Below, in pieces: positions 1 through 7,417 of a stretch of 12,889 bases of DNA. The first letter of the stretch is position 1; the number at the start of each line of letters is the position of its first letter. Below the pieces are notes generated by a model. It was not told the DNA's origin, did not search any database, and saw only the letters and a program-made list of their open reading frames with translations. The stretch covers positions 1-12,889 of the forward strand of contig CASBRC010000077.1 in NCBI GenBank assembly GCA_949128015.1, in the 5' to 3' direction. The DNA is from Synechococcales cyanobacterium PMM_0003. GTDB taxonomy: Bacteria; Cyanobacteriota; Cyanobacteriia; Pseudanabaenales; Pseudanabaenaceae. A program made the position numbers and the translations under genes.

Positions 1-54
1 AACTTTTAGCGCATTAAACTTTTAGCACATTAAACCTTTAGCGTACTAGTTAGC
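1..54. repeat. Degenerate 16-bp tandem repeat upstream of the first kinase gene
   Basis: Three consecutive 16-base units are visible: AACTTTTAGCGCATTA (1-16), AACTTTTAGCACATTA (17-32) and AACCTTTAGCGTACTA (33-48). A shortened fourth unit with TTAGCACACT follows. The TAGC core recurs at 7, 23, 39 and 51. The array touches the window edge, so its true length is unknown. It ends about 20 bases before the start codon at 73, so it lies in the leader or promoter region of the signalling block. It may be a short tandemly repeated element of the kind common in cyanobacteria, or a set of repeated protein-binding sites; the sequence alone cannot tell these apart. Confidence 0.75.
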
Positions 55-72
55 ACACTCAGAAAATAGGCA

Positions 73-2409
73 ATGAATCTAGCATCTATTTTAATTATTG
101 ACGACGAAGCTGATAATTTTGATGTGATTGAAACCTTCTTATTCAATCAAAACTACCAGTTGCATTATGCCGCTAGTGGTCAAGCTGCGATCGCAAACCT
201 CGACACATTTCGTCCTGATCTGATTTTACTAGATGTGATGATGCCAGTTATGGATGGTATTCAAGTCTGTGCAAGGATTAAAGCTTTACCTGAGTGGAAA
301 AATGTCCCAATCATCATGGTCACTGCGCTTAATACTAAGGAAGATTTAGCCAGATGTTTGAATGCTGGCGCTAGTGACTTTATCAGTAAACCCCTCAACG
401 CTCTAGAGTTTCAATCTAGGGTCAAGTCCATGTTACGCATCAAAGAGCAGCAGGATCGCGCTGAACGTGCTAATGCTTTAGTCCATGCTCAACTTGAAGC
501 CAGCTTAGAAGCAGTTATCGCCGCCGATGAGCAGGGTAGACTAGTCGCCTATAACCAAAAAATGTCTGAAATATTGGGGAGTACTGCGATCGCAATTGAC
601 CCTAACAATGAAGAATTATTGCTTCTGCCCTTACTTCAAGAATCGCACTTTCCTCAAGCAATCACTCACATTTTAGAAGACACCTATGATTCGCCTGAGC
701 AAGTTACCCATGGAGAGTTAGTTCACAATAGTCTTACTTACGAATATTTTAGTAGTTCTGTCATTTCTCCTAATGGTAAATTTTGGGGATTTGTCTGGCG
801 ATTTCGTGACATTACCGATCGCAAGCAATACGAAATCAATCTTCAAGAATCCAAGGAAGTTGCCGAGTCCGCACTGCGGATCAAATCCGACTTCTTGGCA
901 ATGATGAGTCATGAAATTCGCACTCCAATTAATGGAGTCTTAGGGATGACCGAGCTATTAACAACGACATCCCTCGACCAAGAGCAACATCGGTTTGTGC
1001 AATCCATTCAAACCAGTGGCGAAATTCTCTTAACCGTGATTAATGACATCCTCGACTTCTCTAAACTGGAATCCCAAAAACTTTCATTAGAAAATTTACC
1101 CATTGATGTCCGTGGGATGTTCGTTGATACCTGTGCGCTGCTGAGCAGCCAAGCTGAGGCAAAGGGAATTGGGTTACATTACCAGATTGATCAACAAACA
1201 CCAGCCTATATTCTGGGTGATTCGATCAGGTTACGCCAAATCCTGCTTAATTTGGCAAACAATGCTGTCAAATTTACCCATACAGGCGCAGTCAATCTGT
1301 CAGTATCAACCTCGGTAGAGACAGAGAAGGGACTGACACTGCTTTTTGAAGTGCAAGATTCAGGGATTGGACTTTCCCCAGAACAATTAGAAAAGCTGTT
1401 CCAACCTTTTACCCAAGCATCGATCGCAACTGCTCGTCAGTATGGAGGAACAGGATTGGGACTAGCGATTTGTCAAAAGCTTGTGCAGATGATGGGAGGA
1501 CGGGTTTGGGCAGAAAGCATCCCCAATCAGGGTTCAACTTTTTACTTTGTCTTGCCAGTTTCAGTAACCGATATAACTCCTCAACCAGTAACTATCACTG
1601 ATGGGAGAAACATACTGCGTCGAGCTAATTCCCATAGTACCGATCTGGCGACGACGTTACCGCTCAATATTTTGGTCGCTGAGGATAATTTGATTAACCA
1701 AGAAATGGTGATGGCGATGCTCAGTAAGATGGGCTACACCCCGATAATTGTTAATGATGGAATCGAAGCGATCGATGCCCTGAAAAATAACGCTTTTGAT
1801 ATGGTGTTTTTAGATATCCAAATGCCACGCCTAAATGGACTAGAGACGGCTACTCGTATTGTGGGAGAAGCGACAGCGACTAAGCAACCTCGTCCAACCT
1901 TAATCGCCATGACTGCTAGTGCTATGCAAGGCGATCGCGAAATGTGCTTAGAAGCAGGGATGGATGACTACATCAGTAAACCAGTATCTTTTGACACTTT
2001 ACAAAGAACGATTGAGCGCTGGGGCAATATCCCGAAAGCAGTCGAAATATTATCGGCTATATCGTTACAGAATCAAGACTTTGACGATCGCGCACTCAAA
2101 GAGATTGAGGAAATTTCTGTAAATTTACCTAAACGGATGATTAATTTGTTTTTAACAGAAGAATGTCCAGTCTTATTAACCAAGCTCCGTCAAGCCATCA
2201 TCGATCAGGACGCTTCGCAAATAGAATATGTGGCGCATACCTTAAAGGGAAGTAGTAAAATGCTCGGTGCTACAGCCTTTTCTGAGATTTGTTTAAAGTT
2301 AGAGGCTGCGGGGCGTAATTATCAATTAGAGGGTAGCGATCGCTTAATGACCGAGATTGATCAAAGTTTTCCTTCAGTTGTTGCTTATCTGGAGGCTTAT
2401 CTTGCTTAG
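73..2409 (+). CDS. Hybrid histidine kinase, REC-PAS-HisKA-HATPase-REC-HPt
   Basis: A 778-aa soluble phosphorelay kinase. The N-terminal receiver (about 5-122) has the acidic pair D10-D11, phospho-acceptor D54 in LLDVMMP and K106 in ISKP. A PAS-like domain (about 135-255) ends in the typical DITDRK. HisKA carries H280 in SHEIRTP. The ATPase has the N-box with N396/N397, DSGIG at 429-433 and GGTGLGLAI at 458-466. A second receiver (about 531-650) has D581 in FLDIQMP and K636. A C-terminal HPt domain (about 672-778) has H722 in AHTLKGSS. All residues needed for a His-Asp-His-Asp relay are present. No membrane segment is visible. The start at 73 fits the REC boundary; the only ribosome-site hint is a weak TAGG close to the ATG. 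It is the only protein in the block with an HPt, so it may be the hub that passes phosphate to the other receivers (inference). Its specific signal and partner are unknown. Confidence 0.95.
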   Translation: MNLASILIIDDEADNFDVIETFLFNQNYQLHYAASGQAAIANLDTFRPDLILLDVMMPVMDGIQVCARIKALPEWKNVPIIMVTALNTKEDLARCLNAGASDFISKPLNALEFQSRVKSMLRIKEQQDRAERANALVHAQLEASLEAVIAADEQGRLVAYNQKMSEILGSTAIAIDPNNEELLLLPLLQESHFPQAITHILEDTYDSPEQVTHGELVHNSLTYEYFSSSVISPNGKFWGFVWRFRDITDRKQYEINLQESKEVAESALRIKSDFLAMMSHEIRTPINGVLGMTELLTTTSLDQEQHRFVQSIQTSGEILLTVINDILDFSKLESQKLSLENLPIDVRGMFVDTCALLSSQAEAKGIGLHYQIDQQTPAYILGDSIRLRQILLNLANNAVKFTHTGAVNLSVSTSVETEKGLTLLFEVQDSGIGLSPEQLEKLFQPFTQASIATARQYGGTGLGLAICQKLVQMMGGRVWAESIPNQGSTFYFVLPVSVTDITPQPVTITDGRNILRRANSHSTDLATTLPLNILVAEDNLINQEMVMAMLSKMGYTPIIVNDGIEAIDALKNNAFDMVFLDIQMPRLNGLETATRIVGEATATKQPRPTLIAMTASAMQGDREMCLEAGMDDYISKPVSFDTLQRTIERWGNIPKAVEILSAISLQNQDFDDRALKEIEEISVNLPKRMINLFLTEECPVLLTKLRQAIIDQDASQIEYVAHTLKGSSKMLGATAFSEICLKLEAAGRNYQLEGSDRLMTEIDQSFPSVVAYLEAYLA

Positions 2410-2416
2410 GGCTTTG

Positions 2417-2456
2417 GATAAGAACAACCAGTTCTCATTATCAAAAATTGTTTTTG
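2417..2456. other. Imperfect dyads between the first and second kinase genes
   Basis: The 87-bp gap contains two small dyads. GATAAGAAC (2417-2425) faces GTTCT-CAT-TATC (2431-2442) across a 5-base loop, with a 3-base bulge. It is followed directly by CAAAAA-TTG-TTTTTG (2442-2456). A run of five T lies 8 bases after the first stem. This could be a weak, leaky terminator after the first gene or an operator for the second; the stems are too weak and AT-rich to decide. Confidence 0.3.
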
Positions 2457-2477
2457 CGATCGGGATTGCGGTATAAA
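2448..2477 (+). promoter_or_regulatory. Possible promoter for the second kinase gene
   Basis: TTGTTT (2448-2453) and TATAAA (2472-2477) are separated by 18 bases, a sigma-70-like arrangement. It would give a leader of roughly a dozen bases before the ATG at 2497. The -35 match is poor, and AT-rich intergenic DNA produces such matches by chance. Transcription from upstream of the first gene is equally possible. Confidence 0.3.
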
Positions 2478-2496
2478 AATCAATAAAAGAAACATC

Positions 2497-3651
2497 ATGG
2501 TAAATAATAAATTTTCAATTTTAGTTGTTGACGACGAAGCTGATAATTTTGATGTGATTGAAATCCTCTTATTCAATCAAAACTACCAGTTGCATTATGC
2601 GGCTAGTGGTCAAGATGCGATCGCATCTCTCGACATGTTTAAGCCCGATTTAATTTTGCTAGATGTGATGATGCCAGAGATGAATGGTACTGAAGTCTGT
2701 AAAATCATTAAAGCAATGCCCCAGTGGCAAATTGTGCCGATCATTATGGTGACAGCCTTAAGCTCCAAGTCCGATCTGGCTAACTGTCTAAACGCTGGGG
2801 CTGATGATTTTATTAGTAAGCCGATCAATAGTATTGAACTACGAGCAAGAGTACATTCTATGCTGAGAATCAAACAACAGTATGACGATATTCAAGCCCT
2901 ATCTCATCTCCAAGCAAATACGATTAACATTCTCGAAAGCACTCTCAATGAATTGCGCGGCACTTTTAATTCGAGAATGTCTCACGAGTTAAATACCCCT
3001 CTCAATGGCATTATCGGCACGATCAGCTTACTAAAAGACGATATCGAAAATATGGATATTGCCGAAATCAAAGAGATGCTAGGTTGGGCTGACGAATCTG
3101 CCCAGCGCTTAGACAGCTTAACCAAGAAGTTCTTAACTTACTTAGACTTAGAAAACCCTTCTAGTCAGAAAAAGTTCTTTAAATCAGCTCACACTAAATT
3201 TTCTAACGCGCTCGTTGAGAATCAATTAAAAACTTATGCCCAAAATTATAAAAGTTGTAATGGTAATGCCGAGCATCATCTCATTTTTGACCTTGAGGAA
3301 GCAGAAATTCCCCTATCAGATCAATATTTGATAATACTTCTTGTTGAGTTGCTCGATAATGCTTTGAAATTCTCGGCATCAGGGACAATCATCAAAGTTA
3401 GCAGTCAAGTAGTGGATAATACATTTAACTTGTCAATGCATGACTCAGGGCGAGGTATGACCGAAGATCAAATCAATCGCATTGGTGCTTTTGTGCAGTT
3501 CGATCGCAAAACTTATGAGCAACAAGGGCTAGGCCTAGGACTTAGAATCGTCAAAAAGATTGTTGAACTAGCGGGAGGCGCGTTTTCAATTACTAGCATT
3601 TATCAGCAAGAGACAACTATTCATATTTCCCTACCGATCGTCCAAAGTTAG
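2497..3651 (+). CDS. REC-histidine kinase, 384 aa
   Basis: A short soluble receiver-kinase. The receiver (about 6-124) has D12-D13, phospho-acceptor D56 in LLDVMMP and K108 in ISKP. A linker helix leads to HisKA with H163 in SHELNTP, where the usual Arg of HELRTP is Asn. The ATPase shows LLDNALKFS with N288, DSGRG at 316-320 and QGLGLGL at 343-349. There is no second receiver, HPt, DNA-binding or enzymatic output. The first 45 or so residues are almost the same as in the preceding gene, including at DNA level. The protein could phosphorylate a neighbour's receiver while being controlled through its own N-terminal REC (inference). There is no clear Shine-Dalgarno sequence; the start is chosen because it sits just before the REC strand beta-1, as in the paralogues. 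The following gene begins 32 bp downstream, so co-transcription is likely. Confidence 0.93.
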   Translation: MVNNKFSILVVDDEADNFDVIEILLFNQNYQLHYAASGQDAIASLDMFKPDLILLDVMMPEMNGTEVCKIIKAMPQWQIVPIIMVTALSSKSDLANCLNAGADDFISKPINSIELRARVHSMLRIKQQYDDIQALSHLQANTINILESTLNELRGTFNSRMSHELNTPLNGIIGTISLLKDDIENMDIAEIKEMLGWADESAQRLDSLTKKFLTYLDLENPSSQKKFFKSAHTKFSNALVENQLKTYAQNYKSCNGNAEHHLIFDLEEAEIPLSDQYLIILLVELLDNALKFSASGTIIKVSSQVVDNTFNLSMHDSGRGMTEDQINRIGAFVQFDRKTYEQQGLGLGLRIVKKIVELAGGAFSITSIYQQETTIHISLPIVQS

Positions 3652-3683
3652 ATTTTAGATCAAAAAAAATCCCCCATAAACCC

Positions 3684-6600
3684 ATGTCCACTTCTGATAA
3701 TGCTTTTACCCAAATCGAACTCAAGTCGGCGATCATTCGTAACCCTCTGATCGTTACGCCTGAAACAATGGTGATGGATGCGATCGCAAAAATGAGTAGT
3801 GAGCGATCGCAATGTGAGACAAGCAAAACTACCACTAGCCAACTAGATCACTTGCAAATGGAAGTGCGATCGAGTTGTGTGTTGGTATTAGAAAATGATC
3901 GACTGGTAGGAATTATGACCGAGCGAGACGTAGTTTGCCTGAGTGCCAAGCAACGACCGCTAGATCGTTTGACCATGCGTGAAGTAATGGCTCATCCAGT
4001 TTTTACCTTAGCTGAGTCAGCCTTTACAGATCTATTTTTTGCAATTAATTTACTTCAGCAGCACCATATTCGTCATTTGCCGATCTTGGGCGAAGGCGAT
4101 CGCGTAGTAGGGATCGTCACCCATGAAAGTTTGCGCCAATCTTCTCGTCCGATCGATCTATTGCGTCTGCGACTAGTAAATGAGGTGATGACTAATGATG
4201 TAGTTTGTGCGGCATCAGAGGCTTCGATGCTAATGATCGCTCAGATGATGGCTGCCAATCGGATTAGCTCAGTGATGATCGTAGAAACTTCTAGAAACCC
4301 ATCGCAAGCATGGCAAATTCCTGTAGGAATTGTGACTGAGCGCGATATTGTCCAGTTTCAAGCCTTGGGCTTAAATCTAGAAAACTGGAATGCGGCGACA
4401 ATGATGAGCAGTCCGATCTTTGCAGTTAAGCCTGATGATTCGCTATGGATGGTGCATCAAATTATGGAGCAGCGCTTTATCAGTCGTTTAGCTGTAGTTG
4501 GTGAACAGGGAGAACTGCTGGGTATCGTTACACAAACTAGTCTACTGCAAGCACTTAATCCGATCGAGCTTTATAATCTAGCAGAGATTTTAGAAAAAAA
4601 AGTAGCGCGGCTAGAGGCGGAAAATTTAATCCTGCTCCAAGATCGCAATGCTGAATTAGAACAGCAACAGCGCATCACCTATCAACAACTTCAAGAAGAA
4701 CTCAGCGAGCGTCAAAAAGCTGAATTAGCTCTACAAGAACTCAATCAATCGTTAGAAGTTAAGATCAAAGAACGTACTAAAGCCCTTCATTCCAGTGAAG
4801 CCCAAATTCATGCCATGCTCCAAGCAATTCCCGATCTGTTGCTGCGCGTTACACGAGATGGAAGCTGTTTAAAATATGTCAACCCTCAAGACTCGGAAGA
4901 AAGGTTTTTGCCGATCCAGTATCATCTCTCTGAGGTTCTATCACCAGATTTATTGCGACAGCAACTAGCGATGATCGAGCAAGCGACTGCTACGGGAGAG
5001 CTACAGGTTTATGAACAGCAGTCATATAAAGATGATCGCCTAATTTCTGAAGAAGTGCGAATTGTCCCGATTAGTTCAGATGAAGTCCTAATCATCATGC
5101 GTGATGATACCGATCGCAAACGAGCCGAAGAATCCCTACAAGCAAGTGAAACCCGCTTTCGTCGTGTGTTTGAATCCAATATTGTGGGGATGATGTTTAC
5201 TAATTTTGATGGACAGATTACTGATGCAAACGATCACTTCTTAGAAATGCTTGGCTACAGCCGAGAAGACATGAACGCTAAGCATTTGAATTGGGAAACC
5301 ATAACTCCGCCCGAATATCTACCACTCGATCTCCATGCGATCCAACATCTGAGAATTAATCGCGTGATTGAGCCTTGGGAAAAGGTCTACTATCACAAGG
5401 ATGGACATTCTGTCCATGTCCTAATCGGGGTTGCCATGCTTTCTGAGAATGACTATGTTTGTGTGGTCGTGGATATTAGCGATCGCAAACAAGTAGAACT
5501 GAGATTGCAGCAACAGGCTGAACAAGAAAGATTATTGGGAGTGATTACCCAACGCATGCGGTCAACTCTCCAGCTAAATGAGATTTTGAATACTGCTGTC
5601 GAAGAAATTCATCAAGTCTTGAATTCTGATCGAGTGCTAGTGTATCAAGTATTTGCCGATGGGACAGGGGCTGCCATTGCGGAATCTGTTTCTCATCCTT
5701 GGTCGAAAATCCTTAATATTAACTTTCCTGAAGAAGTATTTCCTAAGGAAAACTACGATCGCTATATCCAAGGCAGAATATTTGCCCTCAGTGATTGCGA
5801 ATCGGAATCTCACAAGATATTACCTTGCTTAGCCGAATTTCTTACGGAAATACAGGTCAGAGCGAAGCTGGTTGTCCCTATTATTCAAAATAATACACTT
5901 TGGGGATTGCTGATTGTTCATCAATGCGATCGTCCTCGCCATTGGGAAGATTGGGAAATAAATTTACTCCAAAAAATTGCCAACCAGTTAGCGATCGCCA
6001 TTCAACAAGCTAATTTATTTGAGCAATTACAGCAAGAACTTTGCGATCGGCAACTTGCCGAACAACAACTCACCGAACGCAACCAACAGCTAGCTATCTC
6101 TAATCAAGAACTTGCTCGCGCGACCCGACTCAAAGATGAATTTCTCGCTAACATGAGTCACGAACTCCGTACTCCCCTCAATGCGATCTTGGGAATGACG
6201 GAAGGGATGCAAGACAACGTATTTGGCGAGATTAATGAGTCACAGCTCAAGGCTCTCCAAACAATTGAGCGGAGTGGCTCTCACTTATTAGAACTGATTA
6301 ATGACATTCTCGATGTCGCCAAAATCGAATCAGGTCAGATCGAACTCGAATACGCTAATACATCCATAGAAGCTCTTTGCCAATCTAGTCTTGCCTTTGT
6401 CAAACAGCAAGCCCTCAAAAAACGCATTCAGCTAGAGACAAAACTGCAAACCAATCTACCTAATCTAAATATCGATGAACGGCGCATTCGCCAAGTCTTG
6501 ATCAATTTACTAAGTAATGCAGTTAAGTTCACACCAGAGGGTGGACGGATCACCCTAGAAGTTAGCTACCAATTACAGAGAATGGGATCAGTTCCACTAG

Positions 6601-7352
6601 TGCAGGGAGAGCCATTAATAGATAATAATATCCAATCAAAGTGTCAAACAACTAACTATCTGCAAATTAACATTATCGATACAGGAATTGGCATCGCTCC
6701 TCAGAATATTGATAAGTTATTTCAGCCCTTTATTCAAATCGATAGTGCGCTCAATCGCCAATATCAGGGTACGGGTTTGGGACTTGCCTTGGTGAAACGC
6801 ATCGTCGAAATGCATGGAGGCAAAGTGGGGTTAACCAGTGAAGTGGGTGTGGGCAGTTGCTTTATGGTGCTTCTCCCTTGTATCGAAACTGCGCGACCGC
6901 ATTCATCTGTAAAAAGCTTAACATCACTAGATGAATCCATTGAGAGCAAGCAAGAATCCTATTTAATCTTGATCGTAGAAGATAATGAAGCCAACATCAT
7001 GACAGTTTCCAGTTATCTAAAGGCGAAAGGCTATCAAATTTTGTCAGCAAGTAATGGAGAAGAAGCGATCGCCTTAGTCCAGTCAGTAAAACCTGATTTA
7101 ATCCTTATGGATATCCAAATGCCTGTAATGGATGGGTTAGAAGCAATTAAAAGAATTCGGCAGATTCCTAGTTTTGTGAATCTGCCGATCATTGCCCTAA
7201 CTGCGCTAGCAATGGATTCTGATTGCGATCGCTGCCTTGAGGCTGGGGCTAATGATTACTTAAGTAAGCCTGTTAAACTGAAGCAATTAACAAAAGTCAT
7301 TCAACAACTCTTACAGCAAATCCCGAACAAACCAAACCCAGATTTCTTGTAA
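3684..7352 (+). CDS. Multi-sensor hybrid histidine kinase, 4xCBS-PAS-PAS-GAF-HisKA-HATPase-REC
   Basis: A 1222-aa soluble sensor kinase. Four CBS motifs (about 10-90, 96-155, 163-228, 236-294) form two Bateman modules, each repeat recognisable by patterns such as VGIMTERD, VGIVTHES, VGIVTERD and LGIVTQTS. CBS pairs usually bind adenosine nucleotides. A Gln/Glu-rich coiled coil (about 296-365) leads to two PAS domains (about 370-480 and 485-605, ending DDTDRK and DISDRK). A GAF domain (about 615-780) resembles cyanobacteriochrome GAFs and keeps a Cys (C715) at the usual bilin-attachment position. The kinase core has H826 in MSHELRTP, N945, DTGIG at 999-1003 and QGTGLGLAL at 1028-1036. The C-terminal receiver (about 1093-1212) has D1143 in LMDIQMP and K1195. 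No HPt is present, so phosphate would need an external HPt such as the one in the first gene (inference). The last codons lie inside a long palindrome. No ribosome site is evident in the 32-bp gap before it. Confidence 0.94.
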   Translation: MSTSDNAFTQIELKSAIIRNPLIVTPETMVMDAIAKMSSERSQCETSKTTTSQLDHLQMEVRSSCVLVLENDRLVGIMTERDVVCLSAKQRPLDRLTMREVMAHPVFTLAESAFTDLFFAINLLQQHHIRHLPILGEGDRVVGIVTHESLRQSSRPIDLLRLRLVNEVMTNDVVCAASEASMLMIAQMMAANRISSVMIVETSRNPSQAWQIPVGIVTERDIVQFQALGLNLENWNAATMMSSPIFAVKPDDSLWMVHQIMEQRFISRLAVVGEQGELLGIVTQTSLLQALNPIELYNLAEILEKKVARLEAENLILLQDRNAELEQQQRITYQQLQEELSERQKAELALQELNQSLEVKIKERTKALHSSEAQIHAMLQAIPDLLLRVTRDGSCLKYVNPQDSEERFLPIQYHLSEVLSPDLLRQQLAMIEQATATGELQVYEQQSYKDDRLISEEVRIVPISSDEVLIIMRDDTDRKRAEESLQASETRFRRVFESNIVGMMFTNFDGQITDANDHFLEMLGYSREDMNAKHLNWETITPPEYLPLDLHAIQHLRINRVIEPWEKVYYHKDGHSVHVLIGVAMLSENDYVCVVVDISDRKQVELRLQQQAEQERLLGVITQRMRSTLQLNEILNTAVEEIHQVLNSDRVLVYQVFADGTGAAIAESVSHPWSKILNINFPEEVFPKENYDRYIQGRIFALSDCESESHKILPCLAEFLTEIQVRAKLVVPIIQNNTLWGLLIVHQCDRPRHWEDWEINLLQKIANQLAIAIQQANLFEQLQQELCDRQLAEQQLTERNQQLAISNQELARATRLKDEFLANMSHELRTPLNAILGMTEGMQDNVFGEINESQLKALQTIERSGSHLLELINDILDVAKIESGQIELEYANTSIEALCQSSLAFVKQQALKKRIQLETKLQTNLPNLNIDERRIRQVLINLLSNAVKFTPEGGRITLEVSYQLQRMGSVPLVQGEPLIDNNIQSKCQTTNYLQINIIDTGIGIAPQNIDKLFQPFIQIDSALNRQYQGTGLGLALVKRIVEMHGGKVGLTSEVGVGSCFMVLLPCIETARPHSSVKSLTSLDESIESKQESYLILIVEDNEANIMTVSSYLKAKGYQILSASNGEEAIALVQSVKPDLILMDIQMPVMDGLEAIKRIRQIPSFVNLPIIALTALAMDSDCDRCLEAGANDYLSKPVKLKQLTKVIQQLLQQIPNKPNPDFL

Positions 7353-7392
7353 AAGCCCCGCAAAGCGGGGCTTTTACAAGAAATCTGGGTTT
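7334..7392. terminator. Perfect 28-bp-arm hairpin overlapping the 3' end of the multi-sensor kinase gene
   Basis: The arms 7334-7361 and 7365-7392 are exact reverse complements around an AAA loop. The inner part, AAAAGCCCCGC and GCGGGGCTTTT, looks like a bidirectional intrinsic terminator with a short T-tract. The outer 17 bp of the left arm are the last five codons plus the first bases of the stop region of the kinase gene (stop at 7350-7352). The hairpin lies between the kinase and REC-GGDEF-EAL genes, so it may end or attenuate transcription between them, or protect the upstream mRNA 3' end. The T-tract is only four bases and is itself paired, so termination efficiency is uncertain; the structure is not. 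Confidence 0.8.
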
Positions 7393-7417
7393 ATTCTCAA
7401 TCTGCTGTAGATCCCAA

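Noticed and set aside
718..912. Open frames on the strand opposite the kinase genes (for example 718-912, 2610-2873, 7618-7848, 8816-9058)
   Set aside because: They lie wholly inside well-supported genes with strong domain evidence, have no recognisable motifs, and several recur because the REC domains are paralogous.
7393..7417. Separate promoter for the REC-GGDEF-EAL gene
   Set aside because: Only 25 bp separate the hairpin from the start codon and no convincing -35/-10 pair is visible; a promoter could lie within the upstream coding region, but nothing supports it.
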